DNA from: AP-15 sp963700195
GTDB taxonomy: Bacteria; Pseudomonadota; Alphaproteobacteria; ATCC43930; CGMCC-115725
DNA length: 64,000 nt
Direction: 5' to 3'
NCBI GenBank assembly: GCA_963700195.1
Contig: CAVOWQ010000032.1
Coordinates: forward strand, 137,646 to 201,645
The position numbers and the translations under genes are program-made. The first letter of the stretch is position 1. Every line of letters begins with the position of its first letter. Shown here one piece after another: positions 9,176 to 17,940 of this stretch. The notes under the pieces are model-generated. The model did not search any database and was not told the DNA's origin. It saw only the letters and a list, made by a program, of their open reading frames with translations.

Positions 9176-10039
9176 ATGGCCGATACACCGCGTCTCAATG
9201 GCGTGATCGCCGCGTTGGAGCAGGGCAAGCCCGCCTTCGTCAGCTTTTGCGCTGCCGAAATCGGGGTGGCGCAGGCGATGAATACTGCGCCATACGATGG
9301 CGTGGTCTTTGAAATGGAGCATCGTCCATATGACATCCGCGCCTTGCGCGACTGCCTGCAATACATGCTGGACCGCCGGCAGATCCTGCAAAGAGGGACG
9401 CTGGCTCCGGCGGTGACGCCGTTCGTGCGCATCCCGCCCAATGGCGGCGAGGCGAGCCAGTGGGTCGCCAAGCAGGTCTTGGACCAAGGCGTCTACGGCA
9501 TTGTCTGGCCGCATGTCAGCACCGTCGACGAAGCGCGCAACGCGGTCACCGCCTGCCGTTATCCGCGGCCCCGCTCGGCGCAATATTTCGAGCCGGCGGG
9601 TCAGCGAGGCGATGCGCCCGCGGCGGCGGCGCGCTATTGGGGGCTGTCGCAGCAGGAATATTATGCCCGCGCCGATGTCTGGCCGCTCAACCCGCAGGGC
9701 GAAATACTGGTCGCCATCATGTGCGAAGAAGTGCGCGCGATCAAAAACTTGCCGAAAATGCTCGAGGAGGTTCCGGGGATCGGGGTCGTGATCATCGGCG
9801 AAGGCGATCTGTCGCAGGACCTCGGCTTCCCGCGGCAATACGACCATCCGACTGTGGCTGCGGCAATGGACGAGATTCTGGCGATCTGCAAACAATACAA
9901 TGTCCCTTGCGGACACCCGCATGTCGACACCAAGAATGTCGAAGCCTTACTGGAGAAGGGCTTCCGCTATCTGATGCCGGCGCCGGTCTATTCCTACGCC
10001 GCGCTGGAGCTCGGCCGCAAAGCCTGCGGCCGCAGCTGA
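9176..10039 (+). CDS. HpcH/HpaI aldolase/citrate lyase family protein
   Basis: Members are class II metal-dependent aldolases that cleave or form hydroxy-oxo-acids with pyruvate. The 287-residue protein shows the barrel motifs: GVVFEMEHRPYD near residue 42 (acid and base), a QGVYGIVWPHVSTVDEAR strand, IMCEEVRAIKNLPKM with the metal-binding Glu, and GIGVVIIGEGDLSQDLGF with the metal-binding Asp. A strong ribosome site GGGAGGGAG precedes the ATG. It is intact although both neighbours are damaged. The substrate cannot be told from sequence. Confidence 0.88.
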   Translation: MADTPRLNGVIAALEQGKPAFVSFCAAEIGVAQAMNTAPYDGVVFEMEHRPYDIRALRDCLQYMLDRRQILQRGTLAPAVTPFVRIPPNGGEASQWVAKQVLDQGVYGIVWPHVSTVDEARNAVTACRYPRPRSAQYFEPAGQRGDAPAAAARYWGLSQQEYYARADVWPLNPQGEILVAIMCEEVRAIKNLPKMLEEVPGIGVVIIGEGDLSQDLGFPRQYDHPTVAAAMDEILAICKQYNVPCGHPHVDTKNVEALLEKGFRYLMPAPVYSYAALELGRKACGRS

Positions 10040-10079
10040 ATGGGAAAAGTCCGAGCGGCGGTTGCAAGGGGCAACAATT

Positions 10080-10335
10080 TTACGACCGTTCGGCCCCTTC
10101 ATGGAGCGTTGGAATGGGGGTCGGGTCAAGGAGCCAGACTGGGCGGCGGACTTTGGTGAAGAGTTCCGGAGTGTAGATTTCCGAGCAGAGCGCGCCGGTA
10201 TCGACGAGGACGACCGCGCGGGCGATCGGCTCGAAGGCGGCGCGGAAATGCTGCATCGGACGTGACCGCGATGGTGCGGTAGCGGGCCGGGTCGATGCCG
10301 AGCGAGGTGAACTGGCGGAGATCGACGGCCTGGCC
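10080..10335 (-). pseudogene. C-terminal fragment of an M81 (MlrC-type) metallopeptidase gene
   Basis: The encoded segment MQHFRAAFEPIARAVVLVDT then ELFTKVRRPVWLLDP nearly duplicates the C-terminus of the larger M81 gene at 12719-14216. DNA similarity extends to about 10332, ending at GATCGACGGCCTG, and then stops abruptly where a plus-strand nadC fragment begins. Only about 85 codons remain, with no start, so it cannot make an M81 enzyme. It looks like a duplicated piece left by recombination. Confidence 0.8.
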
Positions 10336-10473
10336 CGCGCCATTACCGAAGCCTCCGGGCGGATCAACCTTGAGACTGCCCCGATCATCGCCGCTACTGG
10401 CGTCGATCTGATTTCCAGCGGCTGGATCACGCACAGCGCCCCAATCCTCGATCTCGGCCTCGACGTCACATAG
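10333..10473 (+). pseudogene. nadC: C-terminal fragment of nadC (quinolinate phosphoribosyltransferase)
   Basis: The plus-strand frame reads ARAITEASGRINLETAPIIA then GVDLISSGWITHSAPILDLGL and ends in TAG. This is the conserved barrel end of NadC, which makes nicotinate mononucleotide in NAD synthesis. Only about 46 codons are present, beginning exactly where the M81 fragment ends, so the two are fused tail-to-tail at a recombination junction. It cannot be functional, and no complete nadC is present in the window. Confidence 0.7.
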
Positions 10474-10633
10474 CCGGCGACGCCGGAAGACGCCAGGCGA
10501 AGGAGGGCGACGCGGTTACCGTGGTCGCGGCAGACGCGCTGCCCGCCGTCGGGATTGCCGGAGCGGCCCTTGGCAACCGCGCGCCCGTCCCGCACACCTG
10601 TTCCGCCTGTTTTATCAGGTCGAGATCAGGCAT
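10474..10633 (-). pseudogene. Remnant of a DUF5681-like protein gene
   Basis: On the minus strand an ATG at 10633 opens MPDLDLIKQAEQVCGTGA, and in a second frame the DUF5681 hallmark VAKGRSGNPDGGQRVCRDHG follows. DUF5681 proteins are short, often located near phage or mobile DNA, and of unknown function. The frameshift and missing C-terminus mark it as a remnant. It abuts the nadC and M81 fragments. Confidence 0.5.
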
Positions 10634-10899
10634 CGCCAACTCCATTCGATGATTTTCGCGCCCGCTCAGAGGCACTCGATGCGGTGAGAATACAATGCGA
10701 TTATGGCGATCATATGGTTGTCGATACCGCAAACCCGGCAATGGGAACCCTCAATCTGCGCCCCTTCCACCCGCTGAGGGTCGAGGTTGCTCAATCCGTT
10801 TAGCGCAGTTTGAGGCGCTCGCTCGAATATGCGGCGCGCGTGGGTTGTCTGATATAATGTGCTTAACGATAACCCGGAGCAGCGTGGGCTGCCGCAGCC

Positions 10900-12705
10900 A
10901 TGGCCTCGACCCGCCGTCTCGCCGCGATCCTCGCCGCCGATGTGGCCGGCTATTCGCGCCTGATGGGCGCGGACGAGGAAGGCACGCACGAACGTCTGAA
11001 GGCGCATTCGCCGACAGCTCGTCGATCCGAAGATCGAGGAGCATCAGGGCCGCATCGTCAAGAACACCGGCGACGGCATGCTGGCGGAATTCGCCGAGCG
11101 TTGTCGACGCGGTGCGCTGCGCCGCTGAGGTGCAGCGCGGGATGATCGACCGCGAGCCCGAGGCGCCCGACGAGCGGCGCATCAGGTTTCGCATCGGCAT
11201 CAATCTCGGCGACGTCATCGCCGAGGGCGGCGACATCTTCGGCGACGGCGTCAATGTCGCGGCGCGCCTGGAAGCGCTCGCCGAGCCCGGCGGGCATCTG
11301 CGTCTCCGGACGGTGCGCGACCAGATCCGCGACAAGCTGCCCTACCCGTTCGAGGATCGGGGCGAGCAGAGCGTCAAGAACATCGCGCGGCCGGTGCGGG
11401 TCTATGCGTTGCGCCCCGAAGCCGTCGCCGATCTGCCGGCATCGAGCGCGCCGCCCGCGTCACGCTCGATCTCGCCAGCCCGCCGCTCGCGCCACGCCTG
11501 TCGATCGTCGTGCTGCCCTTCGCCAATCTCAGCAACGACCCGGAGCAGCAATATTTCGCCGACGGGATCACCGAGGATCTGACGACCGATCTGTCGCGGA
11601 TCGCGGACATGTTCGTGATCTCGCGCAATACCGCGTTCACCTATCGAGGACAAGCCGGTCGACACGAAGCAGATCGGCCGCGAGCTGGGCGTGCGCTATG
11701 TGCTGGAAGGGAGCGTCCGGCGGTCGGGCAACCAGGTCCGCGTCAACGCCCAGCTGATCGATGCCGAGACCGACGCGCATCTGTGGGCCGAGCGGTTCGA
11801 CCGCGACATGGGCGATCTGTTCGCCCTGCAAAACGAGATCACGAGCCGGATCGCGGTCGCGCTCAACCTCGAGCTGATCGCCGCGGAGGCCGCTCGACCA
11901 ACCGAGCATCCCGATGCGCTGGACTACATTCTCCGGGGACGCGCCGCAATGCTCGAAGCCGCAATCGCGTGACAGCTCTCGCGGAGGCGATCAGCCTGTT
12001 CGAGCGCGCGTTGGCGCTCGATCCGCGGTCCGTCGAGGCGCAGAGCTTGTTGGCGAATGCGCTCGCGGACCGCGTGCTCGATGAATATGACCGACTCGGC
12101 CGCGGCCGACATCGCACGCGCGGAAGAGCTGGCCGGGCAAGCCTTGGCGGCATCGCCCCGCAGCCCGCTTGCGCATTTCGCCAAAGGCCAGGTGCTGCGC
12201 GCGCAGCGCCGATTCGAGGAAGCCATTCCCGAATACGAGACGGTGCTCGCGTTCAATCGCAACTGCGGTCGGTCGCATTAGCCGCTCTCGGCTGGTGCAA
12301 GTTCTTGACCGGGTCAATCGAGGAGGCGATCCCGCTCGTGGAGCAAGCCATCCGCCTCAGCCCCCGCGATCCCCAGATCGGCATTATGGTATTTCCGGAT
12401 TGGGCACGTGCATCTGCTGCAATCGCGCACCGACGAGGCGATCGTCTGGCTCGAAAAGGCGCGCAGCGCCAATCCGGCACTGCCGCTACGTTCACGCCTA
12501 TCTCGCCTCCGCCTATGCCCTCAAAGGCGAGACCGAACGCGCCGCCGTCGAACTCGCCGAAGCCCGCAGGCTGAGCGGCGACGGTCGTTATTCGAGCATC
12601 GCCCGCTTGAACGCCGCCCAATATTTCGGGGTGCCGAAGATCCGCGCCTTGTTCGAAACCACTCTCTTCGCCGGTCTGCGCAAGGCCGGAATGCCCGAGG
12701 AATAA
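10900..12705 (+). pseudogene. Class III adenylate cyclase with TPR region, many frameshifts
   Basis: The N-terminus MASTRRLAAILAADVAGYSR and the later KNTGDGMLAEF give the two metal-binding Asp regions of a class III cyclase, followed by FRIGINLGDVIAEGGDIFGDG. Then come a TolB-like segment (VVLPFANLSNDPEQQYFADG ... LGVRYVLEGSVRRSGNQVR) and tetratricopeptide repeats (AISLFERALALDPRSVEAQS; FEEAIPEYETVLAFN). This order is common in rhizobial cyclases. About ten single-base shifts interrupt it, for example an extra T after GCGCAT near 11010 and an extra G near 11094. Each fragment remains well conserved. As read, no catalytic domain can be made. Confidence 0.85.
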
Positions 12706-12718
12706 AGCGACCGGGCTC

Positions 12719-14216
12719 CTACGGCGCGCGCGGGACGGGGATCGGGTCGAGGGGCCAGATTGGGCGTCGAACTTTGGTGAAGAGCTCGGGGGTGTAGATC
12801 TCCGAACACAGCGCTCCGGTGTCGACGAGGACGACTTCGCGGGCGATTGGCTCGAAGGCGGCGCGGAAATGCTGCATCGACTTGACGGCGACGGTGCGGT
12901 AGCGGGTCGGGTCGATGCCGAGCGAGGTGAACTGGCCGAGATCGACGGCCTGACCGTTATTGGTGATCACGACGATGTCGATGCCGCCGACGCGGAACAC
13001 CATCGAGGGGCCGTAATTGCGCTCGATGCCGCCGCCCATCGGACCATAGGCGATAAACCGGCCGTTGGTCAGGCAGACGACCTCACCTTGGAGGGAGAGC
13101 GGGCCGCCGCCCATCGATGGGTCGGTCTTGCCGCCGAGGGTCAAAGTGGTTTTAGTTCCGACCCCGGCGCGCATGCCGTCCTGCACCGCTTCGGGGTCGC
13201 AAATGGCATGGAATGCGACGCTTTCGACGCCTGCTTCGACCAGGCCCTTTAAAAAAGCGGTCGCGTCCCCGTAGCCGCCTCCGCCAGGATTATCGGTGTA
13301 GTCGGCGACAACCAGTGGCTTGTCGCCCGGGGTGCCTTGCCGCGCCAGCGCAACTGCCTCGGCAATCGGCAGCAATTTGACCGTCGTGAAACCGCGTGTT
13401 TCCCAGGCGTAGTCCATGAACTCTTCGGCAATCGCCTGCCCCCGCCCAGTGTCGCCGTCTACTGTGACGGTCACCGACGGGCCGACATCGTGGATATTGG
13501 CGCGGCTGAACCCGGCGCAGATGCTGACCACCAGCGCCTCGCCGCTCTGCTCGAGCGCCTCGCCGCGGGCGATCAGCTCGGCCATCGGTCCGCGCTGGGT
13601 GCGGCCGTGGTCGAGCCCGTAGAGCATCGGCCGGCGGGCGATTACGGTCTTCGGCCGGATCTCGCCCTGCATTGCCCGCTGCAATAATTCGGCGCCCTGC
13701 CAGGCCCGCTCGTACTGGTCGATATGCGGATAGGTGCGATAGGCGATCAGCGCATTCGCATTGTCGGCCATGCGCCGTCGTCACATTGGCGTGCAGATCG
13801 AGGGTGACGACCACCGGCACCTCAGGTCCGAGCCGGCGGCGCAGCCGCGCCAGAAACTCGCCCTCGGCGTCCTCATGGCTTTCGCTGACCATCGCGCCGT
13901 GGAGATGCAGCAGCACGCCGTCGATCGGGCCTTTCATGTCGACGGCGTCGAGGATCATCCCGGCGATCGTCTCGAACGCCTCGTCGGTGACGATGCCGGA
14001 CGGGTTGGGGTTGGCGGAGACCGGGTGAACCAGGCTCCAGCCGAATTTGTCGGCCGCCTCGAAGGTCGCGCCGAAGGCCGAGCGGGTGCCGCGGAACGCC
14101 TCGGGGATCTCGTTTTCGAGATGGTAATCGCGGCGGCGGATCATCGCCATATCCGTCGGCACCCGGCTGAAGGTATTGGTCTCGTGCATGAAACGGGCGG
14201 TCAGGACGCGCTTCAA
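12719..14216 (-). CDS. M81 family metallopeptidase (MlrC/microcystinase C-like), frameshifted near 13771
   Basis: M81 enzymes are zinc-dependent hydrolases named after microcystinase C; most act on unknown peptides. The TTG at 14216 is chosen because GAGGTG lies just upstream and the product begins MKRVLTARFMHETNTFSR, with the His and Glu of the metal site. VLLHLHGAMVSE and VVTLDLHANVT follow. At about 13771 one extra C shifts the frame, and the protein continues MADNANALIAYRTYPHIDQY to its end DPIPVPRAP at 12719. Full length would be about 498 residues. A fragment of its C-terminus lies at 10080-10335. It converges on the broken cyclase gene. Confidence 0.85.
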
Positions 14217-14367
14217 GGGATCACCTCGTCGATTGCCGATGGGCGGCCGGCGTAATATCCGCCGGCCTCGCCGGAGAAAAGCGGATGGTATGGCGATGAA
14301 CTGTTGGAGGATAGCTTTTCTGCGGTTGACGGCTATCTGGACGTGTTGCGGCCGGTAATCCGCAGGC

Positions 14368-15359
14368 ATGCTGACGCTCTACAACAACCGCGGGGTCTGC
14401 AGCGAACCGGCGGCCGACCCGGAGGGCGGTTCTGCCGCCGGATGTCGTGTGGATCGATCTGCTAAAGCCCGAGGCGAACGAAATCGCCTTTGTGGAAAAA
14501 ACGACTGGCCTCACCGTGCCGAGCCTCGACGAGCTCAGCGAGATCGAAAGCTCCAGCCGATTGCGCGCTCGCGATGGGGCGCTCTATCTGAGCGCGCCAT
14601 TGATCTATAGGCCTGAACCCGATCAGCCGCTTTCTACGCCGGTCGGGTTTGTTCTGACCCGCGACCGCCTGATCACCGTGCGGTTTGCCGAGCTGCCCTC
14701 GTTTGCGATTTTCGTCGACCGCACGATCCCCGCGGACAGCCCGCGCGTAACCAGTGCGGGCATTTTCACCGAACTGCTCGAGGCGATTGTCGACCGGCTG
14801 GCCGACGTGCTCGAACGCAGCGCGAGCGAGCTCGACAGCCTCTCGCACCGGCTGTTTCGGGCGGGACCGGCCAGGTCCGTTGAGCCGACGCCGGTCGATA
14901 GGGGAGGCCGACCTCAGAGTCATCCTGCGCCGCGTCGGCCATAACGGCGATCTCACCTCGAAGATCCGCGACAGCCTCCTGGGGATCGCCCGGATCGTGC
15001 CGTTCGTTTTGACGCTGGCCGCCGACTGGCTGCCGTCCGAGTTGAAACCGCGGCTGGAGACGCTGCGCCAAGACATCGCGTCGCTGAACGACTATGATGC
15101 GCATCTTCTCAACAAGGTCCAGCTGCTGCTCGACGGCACGTTGGGGTTGATCAACATCGACCAGAACAACATCATCAAGGTTCTGACGATCGTGTCGGTC
15201 GTCGGCGTGCCGCCGACGCTGGTCGCCAGCATGTATGGCATGAACTTCGAGCACATGCCGGAGCTCCACTGGGCGTGGGGTTACCCCTATGGCCTTGCGC
15301 TGATCGTACTCAGCGCGATCCTGCCGCTGCTGTGGTTCAAATGGCGCGGATGGTTTTGA
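14368..15359 (+). CDS. CorA-type magnesium/divalent cation transporter, two frameshifts
   Basis: CorA proteins are pentameric inner-membrane Mg2+ channels. From the ATG at 14368 the product reads MLTLYNNRG. After an extra G in GGGG near 14394 it continues VVWIDLLKPEANEIAFVEK and a long cytosolic helical region. A second extra G near 14908 precedes DLRVILRRVGHNGDLTSKIR. The C-terminus has the diagnostic selectivity motif YGMNF after a membrane helix (VSVVGVPPTLVAS) and a second helix ending WFKWRGWF. Correcting the two homopolymer shifts gives about 330 residues, the family length. It is divergent from the M81 gene. Confidence 0.85.
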
Positions 15360-15384
15360 GCCAGTGCGGAGCCCAAAAGGAAAA

Positions 15385-15407
15385 CGCCCCTGGTCAAGCC
15401 AGGGGCG
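15385..15407 (-). terminator. Intrinsic terminator between corA and the small stress genes
   Basis: A 9-bp perfect stem (CGCCCCTGG / CCAGGGGCG) surrounds a 5-nt loop. Read on the minus strand it is followed by TTTTCCTTTT, so it best terminates the minus-strand transcript carrying csbD and the 26-residue peptide. It may also stop corA transcription from the other side, although the T-tract there is weak. Confidence 0.7.
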
Positions 15408-15560
15408 ACTTAGAGGCGAAACTCGAGCCGCGTTACCGGCCGCTGCCAGGTGTCCGCCGTGCACCGGCGAAGTTGAGGTGCCGGCACCGGTATAAGGGTT
15501 CTCCAGCCGGTAATTTGCGCCTGCTGCTGGAGCTGTTCCTTGGGCCTCGCACGAGACCAA

Positions 15561-15641
15561 TCAGACGACGTGAAACAGGTAAAGCAGGATGATGATCGGG
15601 ATCGGAATCCCGAGCAGCCAAAGCAGAATGCCCCGACCCAT
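15561..15641 (-). CDS. 26-residue hydrophobic membrane peptide
   Basis: The product is MGRGILLWLLGIPIPIIILL followed by YLFHVV and a stop. It is one membrane-spanning segment with a central IPIP kink. A near-perfect Shine-Dalgarno AGGAGG sits seven bases before the ATG, strong evidence that so short a frame is real. It follows csbD by 27 bp and precedes a terminator, so it is probably cotranscribed with csbD. Similar tiny hydrophobic proteins occur beside CsbD-like genes in alphaproteobacteria, to my recollection. Function unknown, with stress or membrane association inferred. Confidence 0.75.
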   Translation of the reverse strand: MGRGILLWLLGIPIPIIILLYLFHVV

Positions 15642-15668
15642 AGCAACCTCCTCCCGGATGATTAGAAG

Positions 15669-15860
15669 CTATTTCTTGCCCGCGATCTCGCGAACCGCGT
15701 CCTTGACGTGGCCGACTGCACCTTGAACCCGGCCTTCGGCCTGATCGGCCTTGCCTTCGGCTTCAGTGCCCGGATCGCCCAGAGCTTTGCCGGCCTGTTC
15801 CTTGATTTTGCCGGTGACCTTCTTCACGCCTCCTGCGACACGATCCTTATCCATTGCCAA
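15669..15860 (-). CDS. CsbD family stress-response protein
   Basis: CsbD-like proteins are small, hydrophilic, largely helical proteins induced under general stress; their molecular role is unknown. The 63-residue product MAMDKDRVAGGVKKVTGKIK has the family pattern of repeated GK/AEGKADQAEG segments and ends VREIAGKK. It is intact. The neighbours are a 26-residue membrane peptide downstream and Hsp20 upstream, which fits a stress-related cluster. Confidence 0.9.
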   Translation of the reverse strand: MAMDKDRVAGGVKKVTGKIKEQAGKALGDPGTEAEGKADQAEGRVQGAVGHVKDAVREIAGKK

Positions 15861-15943
15861 TTTCCTCTGTTGGTTAATCGTGTTTAAAACACGGTAATTC
15901 GCCCAGTAGTTCCTTGGCGACGAAAAGAGCCGTCAAATCAAAA

Positions 15944-15967
15944 ACGCCCCCGATGTTTCGGGGGCGT
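15944..15967 (-). terminator. Intrinsic terminator downstream of hsp20
   Basis: A 10-bp stem (ACGCCCCCGA / TCGGGGGCGT) with a 4-nt loop is followed on the minus strand by TTTTT. It lies about 35 bp past the hsp20 stop and should end that transcript before csbD. The plus-strand side also has a short T run, so it may work in both directions. Confidence 0.8.
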
Positions 15968-16002
15968 TTCGTTCTGCGAATTTGATTTGCAGATTTCGCT
16001 GA

Positions 16003-16479
16003 TCAGGCAGCTTGGAGTTGCGTCTTTTGCTGCGGTGCAGTCACCTGCTCCGACTGTCCGCCGCCGATCTGTACCTTCCGCGGCTTCGCCGCCTCCGGCA
16101 CCTCGTGGACCAGGTCGACATGTAACATGCCGTTGACGAGGCTGGCGCCGACGACCTTGATGTGGTCGGCGAGGCTGAAGCGGCGCTCGAACGTGCGGCG
16201 TGCGATTCCGCGATGCAGGTAGCGGTTCTCGTCTTCGTCCTTTTTCGCCTTGCCAGTCACCAGCAGCGTGTTCTCCTGGGCGGTGATGTCCAGCTCATCC
16301 TGAGAAAAGCCGGCCACCGCCATCGTGAGGCGATAGGCGTCTTCGCCGGTCTTTTCGATATTGTATGGCGGGTAGGCGAGGGAGGCGCTGTCGACACGCG
16401 TCGCCGCGTCGACCAGCCGGGTCAGCCGATCAAAGCCGATAGTCGAGCGGAACAGGGGAGAGAAATCGAAACGATCCAT
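16003..16479 (-). CDS. Hsp20/IbpA-type small heat-shock protein
   Basis: Small heat-shock proteins hold unfolding proteins in a refoldable state. The start MDRFDFSPLFRSTIGFDRL at 16479 matches the alphaproteobacterial class A N-terminus and has AAGGAG upstream; the longer frame to 16572 is unlikely. The alpha-crystallin domain spans about residues 35-130 (YNIEKTGEDAYRLTMAVAGF ... GIARRTFERRFSLADHIKV), and GMLHVDLVHEVPEAAKPR is the usual C-terminal strand and tail. The 158-residue length is normal. The leader may carry an RNA thermometer, and an intrinsic terminator follows. Confidence 0.95.
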   Translation of the reverse strand: MDRFDFSPLFRSTIGFDRLTRLVDAATRVDSASLAYPPYNIEKTGEDAYRLTMAVAGFSQDELDITAQENTLLVTGKAKKDEDENRYLHRGIARRTFERRFSLADHIKVVGASLVNGMLHVDLVHEVPEAAKPRKVQIGGGQSEQVTAPQQKTQLQAA

Positions 16480-16525
16480 GACCAAGTTCTCCTTTGAGCA
16501 ACATGGGGTACGGCACCCACCAATT
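16480..16525 (-). promoter_or_regulatory. Possible ROSE-like RNA thermometer in the hsp20 leader
   Basis: The transcript just before hsp20 reads GUUGCUCAAAGGAGAAC in its last 25 bases. The UUGCU sits opposite the Shine-Dalgarno AAGGAG and matches the UYGCU motif of ROSE elements, which hide the ribosome site until heating. A short GGGU/ACCC hairpin lies immediately upstream. ROSE elements control small heat-shock genes in rhizobia (established); its presence here is inference from this motif only. Confidence 0.35.
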
Positions 16526-16644
16526 CGGCCGGATGCCACTTCAGTAGCGCGCAATCCCTTATTGGCGATCACGCAATGCTAAGATGGTGATTGGAGGGTG
16601 ATGGTCAAGAGGTCCGCGAGTGTTCCAGCGCCGGCCGGAGAAGT

Positions 16645-16872
16645 TCAGTGCTTGATGCCAAATCCTTGGAAGCGCTTGTTGAAGCGGGCCAGCTGACCAC
16701 CGCTGTCGACCAGCCGCTGTTGCCCGCCGGTCCAGGCGGGATGCGATTTCGGGTCGATGTCGAGCCGCAAGGTGTCTCCCGGCTTGCCGTAGGTCGAGCG
16801 CGTCTGGTAGGAGCTGCCGTCCGTCATCACGACGGTTATTTCGTGATATTCGGGGTGAATTCCTTCTTTCAT
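16645..16872 (-). CDS. rpmE: 50S ribosomal protein L31 (zinc-free type)
   Basis: L31 bridges the ribosomal subunits. The product starts MKEGIHPEYHEITVVMTDGS and contains the conserved KSHPAWTGGQQRLVDSGGQL ending FGIKH. The 75-residue length is right. It has no cysteines, so it is the C-minus form that does not bind zinc, as is usual in this class. The ATG at 16872 is preferred over the longer frame to 16920. Confidence 0.96.
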   Translation of the reverse strand: MKEGIHPEYHEITVVMTDGSSYQTRSTYGKPGDTLRLDIDPKSHPAWTGGQQRLVDSGGQLARFNKRFQGFGIKH

Positions 16873-16939
16873 CGAACCGTCCTCCGTACCGCTGTGACTT
16901 ATAGCGAAGCGGCTTATCAAGCTGCAATGTCGGCGGGAT

Positions 16940-17901
16940 CTAAGCGTGGGTGACCCGCATTGCGAGGATAATCAGGTCGAAAATATCGACGAGGCGGGCG
17001 ACATAATGGTCGCGCAGGATTCGATTTTGACCAGGCTGGCCGCACAAATCGGTCTCCAGGATCCGCAAAAGCCGCTCGAGCTTTCGCCGATGCAGGCCTA
17101 GCCGGCGCTGCACGGGATCGGTGACGACGCCGGAAAAGGCGGCCAACATGGCGCCGCCGAAGAACACGCCGGCAGTCGTGGAGGCGAGCAGTCCCAGACC
17201 GGCGGCGGCCGGGAACAGGCTGTACCACAACCCGCCGAGACTAGCGCCGAGCGGAAAGGCAGCGATCGCCATCTGTTGCGCTATCATCGCCGCCAGAGCG
17301 GAGCTCAAGGTCACCAGACCCGGGGTCGCCTGTTTGACGACCAGGGCACCGAGACTCGGCGGCGACAAAGCCGGTCGCGATCTCGGCAGTTGCGGTGCGC
17401 GAGCCGAGATAGGTCTCGACCGCGGCGGCGAGCCGGCGGCGAAAATCTGGGTCCGCGCCGGGCCGGGGCGACAAGGAGTGCGGCCGCTCTCTCGTCGGCG
17501 AGTATCGTCTCGGCGATCGCGTCGCGATACGACGACCCGATCTCGGCGTCGACACGGAATTTCGAGCAGTTCGGTTGCCACCAGCCACTCGATCTCGCGT
17601 GCGACCTCGGTCTCCAAGAGGAGCCGGCGGCCGGCAAACCATGCCGCCACCGCTCCATGCCGGCCCGCCGCGCCGCACAGGCCATGAGCTTGACGGCGAG
17701 CGCCGGCCCCGCGAGAAATAGATTGGCCGGCGCCCGCAGCAGATCCCAGCCGAGCGCTCGCCGATGCAGCGCAGCCGAGCCGGCCAGGGTGAAGTGGCGA
17801 TCGACAAAGGCGTCGATCCGCCCGCGCCGGCTCTCGATATACCGATGCACGGCATCGCGGACGATCGCGCCGGCGAGTTCTTGCAGGGTTATGTCCGACA
17901 T
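16940..17901 (-). pseudogene. Membrane-associated protein of unknown function, multiple frameshifts
   Basis: An ATG at 17901 opens MSDITLQELAGAIVRDAVHR followed by YIESRRGRIDAFVDRHFTLA and ALGWDLLRAPANLFLAGPAL. The sequence then moves between frames: RRLLLETEVAREIEWLVATE, next DAIAETILADERAAALLVAP, next FRRRLAAAVETYLGSRTATA, then LGALVVKQATPGLVTLSSAL and a glycine/alanine-rich membrane region (FFGGAMLAAFSGVVTDPVQR) to the stop at 16940. At least four shifts are needed. I do not recognise the family. The N-terminal half is soluble and helical and the C-terminal half has two hydrophobic hairpins. It is divergent from the AlkB-like gene, 39 bp away. Confidence 0.6.
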
Positions 17902-17940
17902 CCGTTCACAAAGCCGACAGCCGCCCATATCTGGACTTAC

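Noticed and set aside
8516..9922. 468-codon minus-strand open frame opposite the aldolase
   Set aside because: It overlaps clear aldolase motifs on the other strand and has no recognisable motif of its own.
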